Source: Ifrita kowaldi (lineage: Eukaryota; Chordata; Aves; Passeriformes; Cinclosomatidae). From it: a stretch of DNA of 64,000 nucleotides. This document shows positions 10,557 through 24,263 of this stretch, one piece after another. Position 1 is the first letter of the stretch; the number at the start of each line of letters is the position of its first letter. Both the position numbers and the translations under genes were made by a program. Location of the stretch: assembly GCA_013398055.1 (NCBI GenBank), contig VZRS01012612.1:1060254-1124253 (forward strand), written 5' to 3'. A model generated the notes under the pieces. It was not told the DNA's origin, did not search any database, and saw nothing but the letters and a program-made list of their open reading frames with translations.

Positions 10557-13500
10557 TCTGTAGGTTCAAAAGCATGGCCTATTTGATTACAGGACCATCA
10601 ATTTCTTCCAGCTCCAGATCAGGAGAAAAAGGTGAAGGCAAAATGAAAATGCTGCACATTTTTTTCAGGTTAACCTAAGGGCACATTTCTTCAGACTAAA
10701 GACTTGAACTGCATGTGCTGGGAGGTAAGAAAGGTGAAATACCTTTTGTGGTGCAAGACCTCAGTCCTAAAATAGCTTACAAGCACTAGCTATCTCTTAA
10801 AAACTTGAATAAAATTGTTCATGGTGCATAAAGTTAAACCTTGCATGAAGCTAGTGTGGGCTGAGAGTCATATTTAAAATGAGATCTATTTCAGTTAAAA
10901 TTGAAGAGAATGGGGAGCTAATTAACTATCTGGATAGTGTATTTATCTTGGTTAGAAACACAGATTTATCTAATTTGATACCTAAAGCAAGACACCCATA
11001 TGACATCTCATTGCACTGCAGTCTGATGCGCCAGACCCTTTGCTAATATAAGCAGGGGGAGCTCCATGGAAATCAGTGGGTTGGTTCCCATTTACCTCAG
11101 CAGAGTATGTTGAGCACTAAAGAGCAGGGAAAATACTTGCTTTCTGCCAATATCCCAGGAGGATTGAGGGAAATGTATGGTTCAGGGTGCTGCTTTTGCA
11201 TAAGGTGTTCATGCTTTTGTAAACATTAAAAATAAACATTACTTTTTTCATGCTGTTTGAGTTTGGTTTTATACATTCTGTAGTATGTTCTTCTGTGTCC
11301 CATCTTGCCTCAGGATGCCTGCTAATTTCAGTGTTGTGGAGATCACGTGATGTAATCTGTTTTGTTGCCCAGAAGTTTGAGAAAACCGTTTTTGTGACGC
11401 ATCCTCCCATTTTAAGGTTACAGGGACTTCTAATTTCAAATATTGTCCCCAAATAATAGTGTAGTGGCTTTGAAATCACCCTTTGAATGACTGAAAATAG
11501 GATGCCCACTTAAAACAAACAACCAACCAACCAAAACCCCCGTAAGTTTCCCTCTTTGGTCTTGGAAGTGTTAACAGTTAGGAATACAATTAGCCATGTA
11601 GTTCAGCTTTTGCTGGACACTGTGTGGTGTTAACATCGTCTCTCATCCTGGAGAATCTGGAGCACTCTTGGCATTAGGTGCAATCTGTGGTTACATGTTG
11701 CTGGGTACAGTAAGTTCCTTCATTGTCTGCCAACTATGATTGCTGTAATCAACCTTTTAATATCAAGTTGCACCCATGTTGCACCTCTAGAATCTAAGTG
11801 CAAATAGCTACTCCGGATGTCAAGTAGTAGAGAATCAAGTCTGCCATCATAGCAAAATATGGTGTGGTCAATTATGTCTTGCACAATTCTCAGCTGTTGC
11901 TTCAATCCACTGCTTACATCCTCCCTGGAATCAGAAAATACACCAAGTGCTCAGAGCAGGATTTGTCCCTTAGATTATTAACATATGCTGGAGTAGGCTC
12001 TCTCTGCAGGCATCTTGCTCATAACACTATTCCCCACCAGTAATTAAAAATAAGAACACGTGATCAAATCAGATTCATCAGATGATTGGATAGAATAGGC
12101 TGGATCCTCTGATGTTCAGTTTTCCTTTTTGTGTCACTTGCTTCTTAACATCTGGGAAACTGGGGTTGGGTGGGGGAAGGGTTTTATTACCTGTTTTCTT
12201 GCTGAGCTCAAAGCCGTGGGTGAACGTGGGGTGCTCTCAGACACTCATGAAGCAAGTACTCAAAGACAGCTTTGCAGGCAGTACCGTCTGTGCACTAGTG
12301 CCTTTCAGTGTCGTTTATGCTTGGGACTTCTTCTAGGTCACCTCATGAATGCACACACACTTTTCTGTTGACTGCCTGGCATGTCAGTGACATCACATTT
12401 GACTTAATTACAAAGATACTTACTGATGGGCAAGTTTGTCTCTTGATCATCCAGGCCGTGATTAGTGCACACTATAAAACAGTGCTGGCAGTTCCTGCCA
12501 GAGCACCAGTGCAGCTTTGAGGGAAGAAGCTGTTTGCATTTTGATTCAGCAGGTTGGAATTGATACAAGCTCGTATGGCATCACTGATATGTGTCAAATC
12601 AATATCAAGTAGGTTTTAGTCTGCTAAACAAAAAGAAATCCTTGGTTTTTGAAATGATTCAAAGTTTTCTGTCCTTATCTTTAGTTAAAAAGTTGTTGTT
12701 CTTGCAGTGGTATAACCTTAATTTGTTTGACAAGAAAACCACTTTTATGCTAGTAATTTTTGGAGCATGTTTATGAGAGAAAACCAGAGAAATAAAAGAA
12801 ACAACTTGGGCCAGAAGCTAGAGAACGTGAGGTAATCGCTCCTCCAGTTTTTGCCATTGCCCCTAGATGTTGCAGGAGTTAAATGACTACTCTATAACTG
12901 TTATTGCTGTGTATTCATTACAGATGCTGTAATGGTACACAAGTAGTGTACTTGTGCATAAGTACATTCTGAAGTACATAAAAATTTGCTTTGTCTTAAG
13001 TGATGATCAAGAGAGCAATTTGTCTAACTACAAATGCTTGGAGTGAAAGTAATGACAAACATCATACCCCTGCATTGGCAGGTCTGACTCTATTTTCTCA
13101 TTAATAATCTTCAGAGCTTCTGAGTAGCTTCTTGCAGTAACATGAAGCCCTCCAAAGCTGAAAATTGCTGTATAACTGCTAAAAAACTTATTGTTGCAGA
13201 GCTTCTGTTACTGCTTTGTTTTCTTTTTTGTACATGTATCTTCAGGTCAGGTGGTTGATTACTAAATTATTCCAGAGTGGGATGTATATCATAGAAAGAT
13301 CTTGTAGTAGCTGCAAGTCAGTAAAATGTTAAAATGGACTTTGGGGTGTTTTACAGTCAAGGATTTCAAGTCCATGGCATCATTTGGTACACTGGCTTCA
13401 CCTCAAATGCTGTTCTTGGGCACAGGCTGCAGCAGTCTGGGTCTACCCAGCCTGATAGGAGTTGTTTTACTGAACAACAGATTCTGACCTGGAAATTGGT

Positions 13501-16500
13501 GTCTGACACATTTGGTTTTGACACATTTGGCAGATGGCACAGAAGCAGTCCCTGGGCCAAGGAGGAATGGGGGTTTTTTTTGTAACTATTCTCAAAACAC
13601 CAAACTTGGCGGGAGGTGTTGGAACATTTTCTGCTGATAGTGTGAGGTACAGAGTTTGAAGAAAATGTGTCCCTGGATTTCGTACTTGTAGAGAGCCTAG
13701 CATGCTTTTCAGTTCTTAGTTGCTTGACATAAACCAAATATGCTGGAAATGCATCAATTAAATAGGGAAAAACCCCCACCACACTGTTAGGATTTATTCA
13801 GAACATGATATTTTAGGTAGTAGCTAGTTTTTTACTGAAAAATTCCCCTTTTTTCCTCTTTGCCCTCTTCAATCACTGTGCATGCCTTTCTGCTCTGCTA
13901 GAGTGGCTCCTTGGATGAAGACTGTGATGTGTGTTCAGGGAATAGTTTACTGCTGTGATTTGTCACTGGGGCGTGTGGAGTGGCTTTTCTTGCAGTCTGA
14001 AATGCCAAATAGCGGCCGCACAGTCTGAGCAGGTTGAGTTGTAACAACATTTTTCATTTAATGATCTCAAAACTAGGTGTTATGGATATAATGAACTAGG
14101 AGAAGGAACAGCTTTTATTAAATTTCATCTTCCTGCTTAACAAATATGGGGCTACAAGGGCAAACTCCAGTTTTGTATTCTATGGTATGAAGGCACACTG
14201 TACATTCATAACCAGAGCTTTTGGCTGTGAGAGACAGAGAGTTTACTGCACTATAAAATCACTTTCTTAGAGATTTTATACTGAGCTCTTCTATGATGAA
14301 AATTTAATAAAAACCAGATTTTTATATAAATCTGACTTTTGGGTATTCTTATTTTAAAGTCAGGTAAGTTTTCTTGCACAGGTAAAATCCCTCATTGTGA
14401 CTTCTGATGCATTTTGGTATTCTCTAGGTGAAGTTTCACTTATTTCAGTGAGAATTTTCACTAAGGACAGTCCATGATCCTAACAGAATTTATAAAAGTT
14501 TACTTACCATCTAGACCTCACATTGCACTCTAAGAAATTTGGAGGATAATAGAAAAATAAGGACCATAAACTTTAATATTTTTCTATTTAGTTTTTATTG
14601 AAGACTTCACAAGGAAGGTATAATTACTTTAGTAAAATACTAGAAGTGGCAATGTATTTTGAACTTACACAATGTTGGCTGTGGCAGAGTTTTTACTGAG
14701 AAAACCCTGCTTTGTGCTGCAGACCAGTGCATGGGTGATTTTTTTCTTGCTTTATGGCACTTTATTAAATCTGCTTTTGATAAGAGATGAGATACTAGAC
14801 TTGTATGTGCAATGTTTGTAACTCAAACTCTCCTTAATGCCTCTGATTGCACCAGCACCATGGAATACACCTGTAGTACCATCTTGATATGCAGTTGGCA
14901 TAAGTTGCCTGTCTCACCGGTCTATAAAATCTCTTGAATCCAGAAGGTGTTGTCTGAAGCCTGTTGAAATCTACAGAGGTATTGATTTACTAAAATCCTT
15001 TAGCTGAACCATCAGAACAACAGTTTCAGTTCCAAATTAAGCAAGCCTGTTATTTTTTTCATACTCAGACTCACAGGGTGCCTTTCAAAATACGTTTCAG
15101 CACATTTTTTTGGCAGTGAGACAATTTCTCATTCTTTCAACACCTCGAGTCTGACTTTGCCAGCCTCTGGTCCAGCCAGTGGCTACCAGGGAACAGCACT
15201 GGGCTCTCTGCAATTCATGGCAAGTATTAGAAGATGGCTGTTCAACTCAGTAGAAGATGCACTAAGCAGAAGGAATCCGTTTACTTTGTAATGTGGTTTG
15301 TTAGGAATTTAAGATGACTGGGGAATAAGTGGGTATTTTAATCTGACCAAAATATTCTTGATATTTTCTTCGCATTATGTCTTAATTTATGTTTTCATGG
15401 GGAGTAGGAACATGTGCTGTAGGAACAAAGAGATGCACAAAGCGTTAGTGGTTTGCTTGCTTTTGCATTGCAAGGATGCTCAAAATAACATGATGTTTTG
15501 GCCAGATAAAGGATTTGAGACTCTGTTCTCAATTTAATTTTTGGTGTAGCAATTTTGGCAGCATGACATCTTGTGGCAATGTAATTCCTTGTTTGTTAGA
15601 ACAGCAGCAGAATGCTGTGCAGTGTCTCCTTCACTGAGCAAATTTCCCATTATAAGCATAATGCCAGACACCAAGATTAGTTCTCAACATCATTGTGACC
15701 TGGTGAGCAGTGTATTCTGGAACTAAATTACAAATTTAAAAGAATTCCATAATCTGCCACAAAATCAATATAGTGAACATCTTTTTTTTTCAGCACTGTG
15801 ACTAGGCCAGGATATAGAGATTATTAGCTGCAAAAGCTATGTTTAAGAACTAGGAATTCAGAAAAAAAAAAAAAAGAAAAATCCAAACAGATTGTTTGTG
15901 TTCTATTTCCTTGTTTTAAGTATGTTTAAAAAGTCATCGCATTCAATACAACTTTGTCATCTCTTTCTTCAGCATTGAGGAATAAGGTAAAGAAAAGAAA
16001 AATCCCTGAACTGTGCTCATTGAGATTATTACTTGCTGTTCTTTCTGTGCCCTCTGCTATTTCGGTAGCTAAAGCAATCAAATTAAGAAATGACCACATT
16101 TTTGCTTATTAATGCTTTTTATTTTAAGAAAATCAGTATCAGGTTTTAAATCCCCAGCTGGAGCCTGTTTCTCTTTGTTACTTGGATAAAATAGCCATTA
16201 CAGTTGTGAAGAATGCTTCAGAGAAGAGATTGATGATGCCCTCAATCAGAGGTGGGGGTGGGCTAATTAACTATTTCTTGATTTCTTTTTTTCAGCTGTT
16301 ATAATGCAATGTGAATGTTTATGCCAGAATTCCAGGTCTTGAAACTGGAAATTCTGGAGCAAAAGGAGCATTTTATGTTAGCAAGGAGGAATTCATCCAC
16401 ACCCTGAGATGAATTCCTGGCCCTGCTGCCCCATCAAAGTTGAAAGAATAAGAAATCATAGCAATTCTTGGCCCTGACCCACTTTTAAAATTACAGCATT

Positions 16501-19500
16501 CTCATCACTGGTCAGTCCTATTTCTTGGAACTGGTTAACCTTTGAGGGCTGATAGGATTGACTGAGCCACAATTTAAATATGTAAATAAATAAAAAAAAC
16601 AGATGTTGAATATCTGTTCCAGGTGATTTAGTGGGGAAAGCGAAAATTCCCATAGCTGGAAACTGCGTCCACTTGCAAAATATCTTCTAGGTGGCACTTG
16701 AATTTAGCAGGTTTGCACAACCTGCGAGCTGTTGCCAGATTGCAGGATGAAGGGAAGGATACTGGTGAGTAGTGGTGAAGGCACAGATGATGCATATCAT
16801 TACAGTGTTTCCTTGGGAAAACTTGGAGCCCTTCCTAACTGCTGATGTTTTCTAAGGAAGAGCTAAATAACCTGACATCAGTAGGAAGGGCGTTTCTGCA
16901 GCTCCACCTCCACGGCTTTAGAACTTTAACTGATGGGCAATCTTAAAATGGCTTTTCTGGCGTCTACCTACCACAAAAGCAAAAGCTCCTCTTTCCAGAG
17001 CTCCTCAACACTGGTAAAAGACCACTCTCAGTTATTAAGCTTTGGGGTATTTCTTACCTTAACAGGGAAAGTTCACCAAAAGAAGACTTACAGTTTACCT
17101 GGAATGGCTACTGTGCAAACTGTGAGAGTTTCATATGTTTTCCAGTGGTTTACAGGCAAGGATGAGAGAACTAAACAAGTTTTGAGCAGACACCCTTTCT
17201 GCAGTGTGGTGTCATGCCTTAACAATAGTGTTATCCCTCCTGGCAGGGCTATAAGGTAAGGAGATTATTAATTCAACAGTAAAAAGCAGGGTACGTAATT
17301 TGTGTTAGTCCTAGCTCTTTGATAATAATTTTTTTCCAAGAAAAAAAAAAAAGATTACATTTACAAAGTGGTTGGAATACTTGGTAAACAACCAGAAACA
17401 AGACTTGCAAGGACTTGGGTAAGGATGACTCTCTCCTTTGATCCTGTTCCTTCTGCAGCGTGGCAGGCTAATACAGGGCTGGTGCTGCATCTGCAAGCTC
17501 AGTGCAGGACTTGTCACACTGAGGGGCTGGAAATGAGGTCCCGCAGCCACTGCTGCCTCCTGGGACATGGTGGTGTGGAGAAACACCGAGAACTGGCAGA
17601 GCTTTTACTCTCCTGCCCATCCCCAGAGCACCCTGAATCTTCTCGTGCAATGAATATGCCGCAACGCGTGATTTGTACCGTCACGGCTTTTGCAGTTTCT
17701 GGTCTGGGATAAGAGACTGAATTAGTTTGCACAGCATTAAACAGGAATTGTGCTGAATGCTGAAATCAAATGCCAAATCCCAGTATCTTATTCATTAATA
17801 AGGTCTTTTTTAATTTGGGATGTAATTAGCTTACATCATAAAAAATTCTAGGTAAGCATTTTCTAACAAACAGCTGAAAAGCAGTCACATGTAAATATTC
17901 CTAATTGCTGGAAATAGAGCTAAAACCATTTTGCTTAAAAAGCTTCTAACACAACAGCAGTTTTGTTAGCCAGAAAATCAGCAAGTGTTCATTTTCGCTA
18001 TGTATGTCTAGATATACACACATGGACACCCATCTCCCCAGTCATGGTGCTGCACATTTTACTTTTTCTACAGCTCTTGCAAAGTAAATTGTAAAATCCC
18101 CAGCATCCTTCTGGTGTTTTTCATGAGCATTCCCAGTTTAGCTGTCTGTGTGCAAGCCCTAAAGCCTTTGTCAGCTGCACAACAGCTCTTCCTTAGCTTG
18201 GACTGTCTCTGAGCCACAGGAGAGATATTTTTATAACGTCACAGAACTGCTCTGTCCTGAAACTCCAGAGCACATGGAGTAGTACAGTGCCAGTGATCAG
18301 CTGGTTTTATGAGGTGTTTATATAAGTATTTTATCACTCTCTAATGAAGATTAATGATGTGACAGCACCACAGCCAGCAACAAAAAATACTACACATAGA
18401 AGTGTTTTAAAAAACCAGCAACAGCTCAGGGATAAGACTGGTGGCTCCCACCCAAAAGGCTCACCATCACATGGGGTCCAACCCTTCCACCTTGCCCAGA
18501 GGATGAGTGTCCCCACAGGGCTGGCTGTCATCTGTGTTTCCTCATTCCCAGCCTAACCCTCAGCTCATGCCTATTGCTTATGGAAAGGACCGACCCACCT
18601 GGCTCCTGCCGCAGAAGCGCTGGCTCAGGCAGGAAAACGTGCCAAAACCTCACCAAGCAACAGGGAAACATGAGCAGGTTTGGTCTTGGTGTCGCCCAGG
18701 CCGCCTCTGAGGAGCACTGGCTGTGCAAGGTAGGCCTGCCCCTCGCCTGCTGACAGCCCTGCGTTATCTCCCCTGCCATCCTTCCCATCAGCTCATTCTG
18801 CTTGGCTCTACCGGTGACTCAGTCTATTAAATGGGCGTCATATTTTATTACAAACCTGAGCTGATTAATGACATGCTGTTAGGCAAAAAAATTGCAGGGC
18901 AGCTGTAGAGGGGAGTGATGATGCAATGAAGGTGCAAACAGAAAGGTTGTCACTTCTGGAAAGGGAGAGAAGAGGATTAAAGAGCTAAACGTAACCAGAA
19001 GAGCTGCTTTCCTAGGTGGATCAGTCACTGGAGGCATTGGGAAAGCGTGGCCTCACATGTCTGCTGCCATGGGAAGCACTGCCACCCATCATGCCAGTGC
19101 CTTGCAGCTTCTTGGAAGCCTGGAGAAATGGGGAGCTCCTTGTGCCTTTTCAAAAGTAGTCATTGCCATCTGTGCTACTTAAAACAAAAAATGGTGATGC
19201 ATTTTAGAAAAGATTTCAAAAGTTCTTTAAATGGGGAGCATCTGAGCTGGTATGGCAGGATCCAAAAGAAGGAGGGTTTGGAAACTTCCCTCCTCTGCCC
19301 AGCAGTAAAGCAGGGGGAGGAAGGGCCCTCTCATCCTGGCTTTCCGTTTGGGTCAGCATCATTAACTATGCAGTCTAATCAGGAAAGGGCAAGGCACCTG
19401 TTCCCAGGAAGAGATGGAGAGCTCCTGGAAGCTCTGTGTCTCAACTGGCGCCTGTGGGAAGGGAGGACACATTCCATCCCTTCAAGGGGAAAAGCAAGCA

Positions 19501-19926
19501 TGAGTGAGATGAGTAAGGCCAGAGAGGATGATGAATTTCCACTGCCAGATCTGTCTCTTGGGGCACAGGCTGGGATTGCCTGTCTTTCAAAAGAAGGCTC
19601 ACACACACGCACACAAAAGCACCCTTTAAAAATAATTTGGAAATTTTGGGTCCAAGGCAAAGGGTTAGTGGTGTGGTTTAAGAAGCCAGGAACATCAGTA
19701 GATGAGAGCATGAATCATTCAAGAGGCCTTTTGCAAAGGGGAAGTCGGCAGGTATCACACTGAAATTACCGTGGGTAGCAGCTCACACCCTTCAAAGCGC
19801 TGCCTAAGCCAATTTATGTTTTGCTATACGTGTTTGTAGCTCGCGCTTGAAATCACAGGGGAAAAAAAACACTTCTGCTTTCTCTGTAAAGTAGCCTGTC
19901 TGCTTAGTGCTTGGGCTGGCACATCC
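10557..19926. other. Intergenic unique sequence
   Basis: Long AT-rich stretch with moderate GC rise after 16.7 kb. I see no spliced-gene signature, RNA gene or recognisable mobile element. Short A- or T-rich runs occur (15868-15883, 17339-17352). A 238-codon open frame at 19047-19763 starts at GTG, has no recognisable domain and is probably chance. Confidence 0.6.
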
Positions 19927-20770
19927 CTGGGTGGTGGGTTCACGCTGGCTGGATGCATGGTGCCCACCAAAGCCACTCTATCACTCGCCTCCTCAGCTGG
20001 GGCAGGGGAGAGTAAATACAGTGAACAGTTGTTGGGTCAGGATAAGGGCAGGGAGAGGTCACTCACCAACTACTGTCGTGGGCGAAACAGACTCAACTTG
20101 GGGAAATTAGTTTAATTTACTGCCAATTAACACCAGATTAAGGTAATGCAAAATAAAAACAAATCTTAAAAAACCTCTCCCCACCTCTCCCTTCTTCCCA
20201 GGTTGAACTTCTCTCCTGATTTCTCCCCGTGGCACAGGGGCACAGGGAATGAGGGCTGCAGTAAATTTATCACATGGGTTCTGTCTCTCCCTCCTCCTCA
20301 AAAGGGGACTCCTTACACACTTCCCCTGCTCCACTGTAGGGTCTTCCAGGGGCTGCAGGTGGATATTTGCTCCAGCCATGGGCCTCCATGAGCAGCAGCA
20401 GCACAGCTGCCTCGCCATGATCTGCACCACAGGCTGCAGGGGAATCTCTGCTCTGGCACCTGGAGCACCTCCTCCCGTCCTTCTTCACTGACTTTGGTGT
20501 CTTCAGAGTTGTTCCTCTCCCATATTCTCACTCCTCTCTGGCCAAAATTTGCTCCTGGGCAGTAAGTGTTCCCCCTTCTTAAATCTGTTATCCCAGCAGA
20601 GCTACCACCGTACCCACTGGTCTCGGTTTGGACAGTGGCAGGTCCATCTTGGAGCTGGCTGGCATTGCCTCTGTTGGGCACGGGGAAGGTTTCTAGTGAC
20701 TTCTCACAGAAGCCACCCTGTAGACCCCTGCCACCAAAACCTTGCTGTGCAAACACAATACACTCTGTTT
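19927..20770 (-). mobile_element. Avian endogenous-retrovirus LTR (solo, old), minus orientation
   Basis: Read on the minus strand, this follows a high-copy bird LTR that I recognise. It starts with TTTGCACAGCAAGGTTTTGG and has a TTTAAGAAGG TATA-like segment near 20572-20582. The GGAGGAGGTGCTCCAGG block is near 20465-20480. The end carries a degenerate poly(A) region (GTAAATTAAACTAATTTCCCC) and the complement of GGTGGGCACC...CAACCCACCA. Fragments of its minus-strand open frame (20313-20756) turn up as spurious proteins in bird annotations. No gag, pol or env remains next to it. Both ends are degraded and I saw no clear target-site duplication. ERVL-type is my guess for the class. Confidence 0.72.
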
Positions 20771-21457
20771 TCCAATGCCATGTGATAGTGGAGTAAGTGA
20801 GAGGGGAAAAAATCCTCTCTTATGCACCACTACACTCTCAAAGCCATGGACTCGCTAACTCTGGAGAGGCAGCACAAGCCTCCTGTGTGGTAGATGTGTA
20901 TTTGCAGAGCTCTCTGACAAGCCAGGGCTATGTGCACCTTGGGTCCAGTTCCTTAGAGAACCACCTTTCTCATTTGCTGATGCTGGATAACTTCCTCCTG
21001 CGGCCCCACACTGTCTGGTAGGTGTCTCAGAGCCCCAGCTAAAACACAGCTGGAAATGGCACAGATTTTGAATGTTATTGGCAAACACAGGTGACTCACT
21101 GCTTTCAAAACAGCAGTGTTATCACTGTCTCTCTTACAAGAGAGCACAGGTTCTGTGTAACAAAGGAGCCCACAAAGAAATGTACGTCATCGTGTGCAGG
21201 GTACATCCCTGGGCACTAGCACTGCAGCCTGGCATCACTGGAAAACCTTCAAAGCAATTGAAAATATCATTGGATTAGGGAACGTAAAATTTTAAAAATG
21301 GTTACATGCTTCTTGTAGCTTTTTTACTTCAGGAAATAAAATTTAAAAGAAAATAGCTTTTTCAGCAATGCAATTCTGTCATGTGTCTCATCCTGTACCC
21401 TACCTTTGCCTCTTTACTAGTTTCAGCCAGCTTACTAAGTGATATACCATATGTTTC
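20771..21457. other. Intergenic sequence
   Basis: No gene or recognised repeat. Could include worn flanks of the LTR to the left. Confidence 0.5.
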
Positions 21458-21545
21458 CATAGAATTATAGAACAAAGTAGCCTAGGAGGTCTCTCTGGTG
21501 ACCTTCTGACCCCATTTACTGCTCAGGTCAGGACCAATTTCTAAT
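21458..21545 (-). mobile_element. CR1 LINE 3'-end fragment
   Basis: Begins CCATAGAATTATAGAACAAA, the complement of the CR1 tail, followed by a diverged match to the GGAGGTCTCTCTGG...CTTCTGACCCCATTTACTGCTCAGGTCAGG region. The right-hand limit is approximate and similarity may extend to about 21620. Confidence 0.7.
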
Positions 21546-21834
21546 GACTGAGAAGCTCCTCAGATAACCCCTTCCCATTACTGAAAACGTGCCTTACCAA
21601 ACATTCACTTTTTGGACACCTTGACTAACCCAGGGACAGGGCAGAAGGGGTCAGAGGTGTCCCAGCTGTTGGTGGAGAGGGTGAACCATGGAGAATCGGA
21701 AATAAGAGGTTAGGGAGAGGGTTTGAGGCTCAACTGGCCCATCTTTTACCTACCTGCACATAGAGACAGTCTGGTTTTCTTTCAGATCATGACAAACAGA
21801 GAGCCAGCTACTTGCTGGAAATAATAGTGATTCC

Positions 21835-21910
21835 CAGCAAAAAAAGGCAAAACTTCACCCACCAGGATGGTTCAGCAAAAAAAGGCAAAACTTCACCCAC
21901 CAGGATGGTT
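21835..21910. repeat. Perfect 38-bp tandem duplication
   Basis: Two identical 38-bp units (21835-21872 and 21873-21910), each starting CAGCAAAAAAAGGC and ending CAGGATGGTT. A third partial unit is limited to the CAG that follows. Perfect identity indicates a recent event or an assembly artefact. Confidence 0.97.
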
Positions 21911-22689
21911 CAGAAATTGAAAATTCAGAATTTGGCATAACAGGGCATATGAGGCCCAACTCCAGGAGCCATGGCCAAAAGCTTCACAAGAAAAGATGTT
22001 TAAAAAGAGATGAACTTACAACATACCACCAGGAGAGGCCGGGAAGCCTTTTAAGCTGTATATCCAGAGATCTGTATTTTTAATGAAATACTCAACAGAC
22101 CAGCACAGAACTTGTGCTCCCAAAGAGAAATAGGACATACAAAGGGGAAAGCCTGATGGAGACCTGAAAAACAGCAGGCAGCAGCATCATCCTACTAAGG
22201 AGAAGGGTGAGAAGAGGTAGACAGATAAACAGAGATTTCTGTCATGCATTTAGAAAGAAGCAGGATGGTATTTTCAAGCATAATGAGAGAAGTGATATCT
22301 TTTTAGCTGCTAAGTTATAAGTGAGGACATTAAAAATCTGTACTAGACATAAACAGGTTTAAGTCTTGCTACATACTCAGAAGGCCTGGAAAATCTGCCA
22401 AGGATATAATTGACCTACTCATCTTCATTTTGAGAACATCCTGATGTACCAGGGAAATTCCTGAAGTCTTACAGAGCATTAGCATTAAGCCACTGATAAA
22501 AGGCATAAAGATGAGCAGGCTAATGGTACAACATTTAGTCTGACATCAACCCAAGACAAACTGACAAGATTGATGATAGAGGGATTGGACTGACAGATGA
22601 CGGGAACAGAAACTAACGCTGCTCAGCACTTCAGTGAAAATGTTACTGGTAAATTGTATCAGAAAGAGCAGATAACTCTGGATGGGCAG
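21911..22689. other. Intergenic sequence
   Basis: Purine-rich, no gene or recognised repeat. The last hundred bases may be a diverged U3 portion of the LTR to the right. Confidence 0.5.
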
Positions 22690-23225
22690 GGGAGGAAGGA
22701 AAAAGTGAGAAACAGCGCAGGGGACACCAAGAGCAGAGGAGGAGAAGGAGGCGGGCAGGGGAGGAGGTACTCCAGGAGCTGAAGCAGATATCCACCCCAC
22801 TGCTGATGATCCACACCACAGCAGGTTTGTCCTGAAGAACTGCAGCCCAGGGAAGACCCCCTGCTGGAGCAGGGAAAAAGCATGAGAAAGAAAGAGCAGC
22901 AGTTATGGATTGACCCCCAGCTTCCATTCCCACATCTCCCTGTGCAGCCTGGGGGTAAAAGGAAATAGAAGAGTTGGGGAAGAAGTGGGAAAAGAAAGGT
23001 ATTATTTTAATGTTTATCTTTGTTTCTCACTACCTGAATCTATTTTAATTGGCAACAACTTAAAATATTTCCCCCCACCTCCATCAAGTGTAGTCTGCCT
23101 GTGATGCTAACTGGCAAGTTACCAAGCTCCCTGTCCTTTCTGTGACTCAAGACCTTTCTCACACATTTTCTGAGGGTGGGGGAGTGTGAGTGAGTGAGCA
23201 GCTGGGAGGGATTTTGGCTCTTTGG
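22690..23225 (+). mobile_element. Second LTR of the same avian ERV family, plus orientation
   Basis: Contains, in the same order as the minus-strand copy at 19.9-20.8 kb, GGGGACACCAAG, then GGAGGAGGTACTCCAGG, then GCAGATATCC, then a TTTTAATTGGCAACAACTTA segment matching its poly(A) region. Next come the degenerate primer-proximal TAGTCTGCCTGTGATG and ACCAAGCTCCCTGTCC blocks and a final GGGGGAGTGTGAGTGAG. The limits are estimates. It is heavily diverged and has no adjoining retroviral coding sequence, so it is a solo LTR or fragment. Confidence 0.6.
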
Positions 23226-24263
23226 GAAAGCTAACTCACCCCATACAGATCATGGGAAGCAAAAAGCAAATGCACTAACTAACTTTGAAAAAATCCCCAG
23301 ATGATTGATAAAGCTAATAAATAAAGGGTGAGGAGACGAATCATGGGGATATATTCTTGCTTCTCCCAGGAGCCTGTCCTTGGATGCCGTAGGTCAGGGG
23401 CCCATTGCCATCTCAGGCTATTCCAAAAACTTAAACTGAATGCCATTGGCAGATTGATTTTCCTTACAGGTATTTTTGGCCTTGTACACATCTATTAGGT
23501 TAAAAAAAAATCAAGCCGTTTGTTTTGAAGTATTGATTTTTAATCTTGTTTGCCCTTTGTGTTTGATCTAACTAAAGCAAAGGAGCTCTTGTAGGGGTTT
23601 GCAAGCGTCTGCATGTGCTGTGCTCACTGTAATCCGTCCCCTGTGTACCTTGACTATAAACACAAGCCTTTCCAGGGAGCTGCCGCCAAGGCTCCAGGGG
23701 CCAATAAAGACCTGAGATATGTTTTCCAAAATATCCACTAGAGGGTACTCAATGACCTCCTAATGGAGACAGGTTTGCGGTCTAGTGGCTGGGAGAGGGA
23801 AGCCAAAAGAAAATGTCCCTGATCGATGCATTAACAATAGCAGAGCACAGTGCGGCACCGGAAAGCGCACTAGGCAGGATTTTCGGACCATCAGGACCAT
23901 ATTTGTACCACAGCTTCAGTGGCCCCAAACTGCCGGATGGAAATGGGGCAGTGGGAAATGCTGCCCTTTTCCCGGGAAGTGTGAGCCGGTATTCAGTCCC
24001 ACTGTGCGACTGGATGTGGGGCTGGCTGGAGCCCAATTCACATACCCGTGACAGCACATTGCTGGGATTCTTCCTTTCTTTCCTTCTTTTGCTGTCTGAC
24101 CTGCATTTGGGGTGACTTCTGTGCAAGCTGTTTCGACATAGCTGAGGTTTCCTGGGGAAAAAAATGTGCATTTTTTCATACGGCTGGCCATTGAGAGAGT
24201 TGATGTGGGATACTGTGATATAACCACCCATCTCATAAAACAGCAGTGATTGTTATTCAACAG

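Noticed and set aside
19047..19763. 238-codon plus-strand open frame, the longest in the window
   Set aside because: It starts at GTG with no good first ATG, shows no domain, membrane segment or repeat pattern, and has no splice or promoter context. In a GC-richer part of a 64 kb window one frame of this size is expected by chance.
23782..24260. Open frames on both strands near 24 kb resembling a small gene
   Set aside because: No recognisable protein, no acceptor or donor pair in frame, and no conserved motif. The adjacent poly-T did not help identify a retrocopy.
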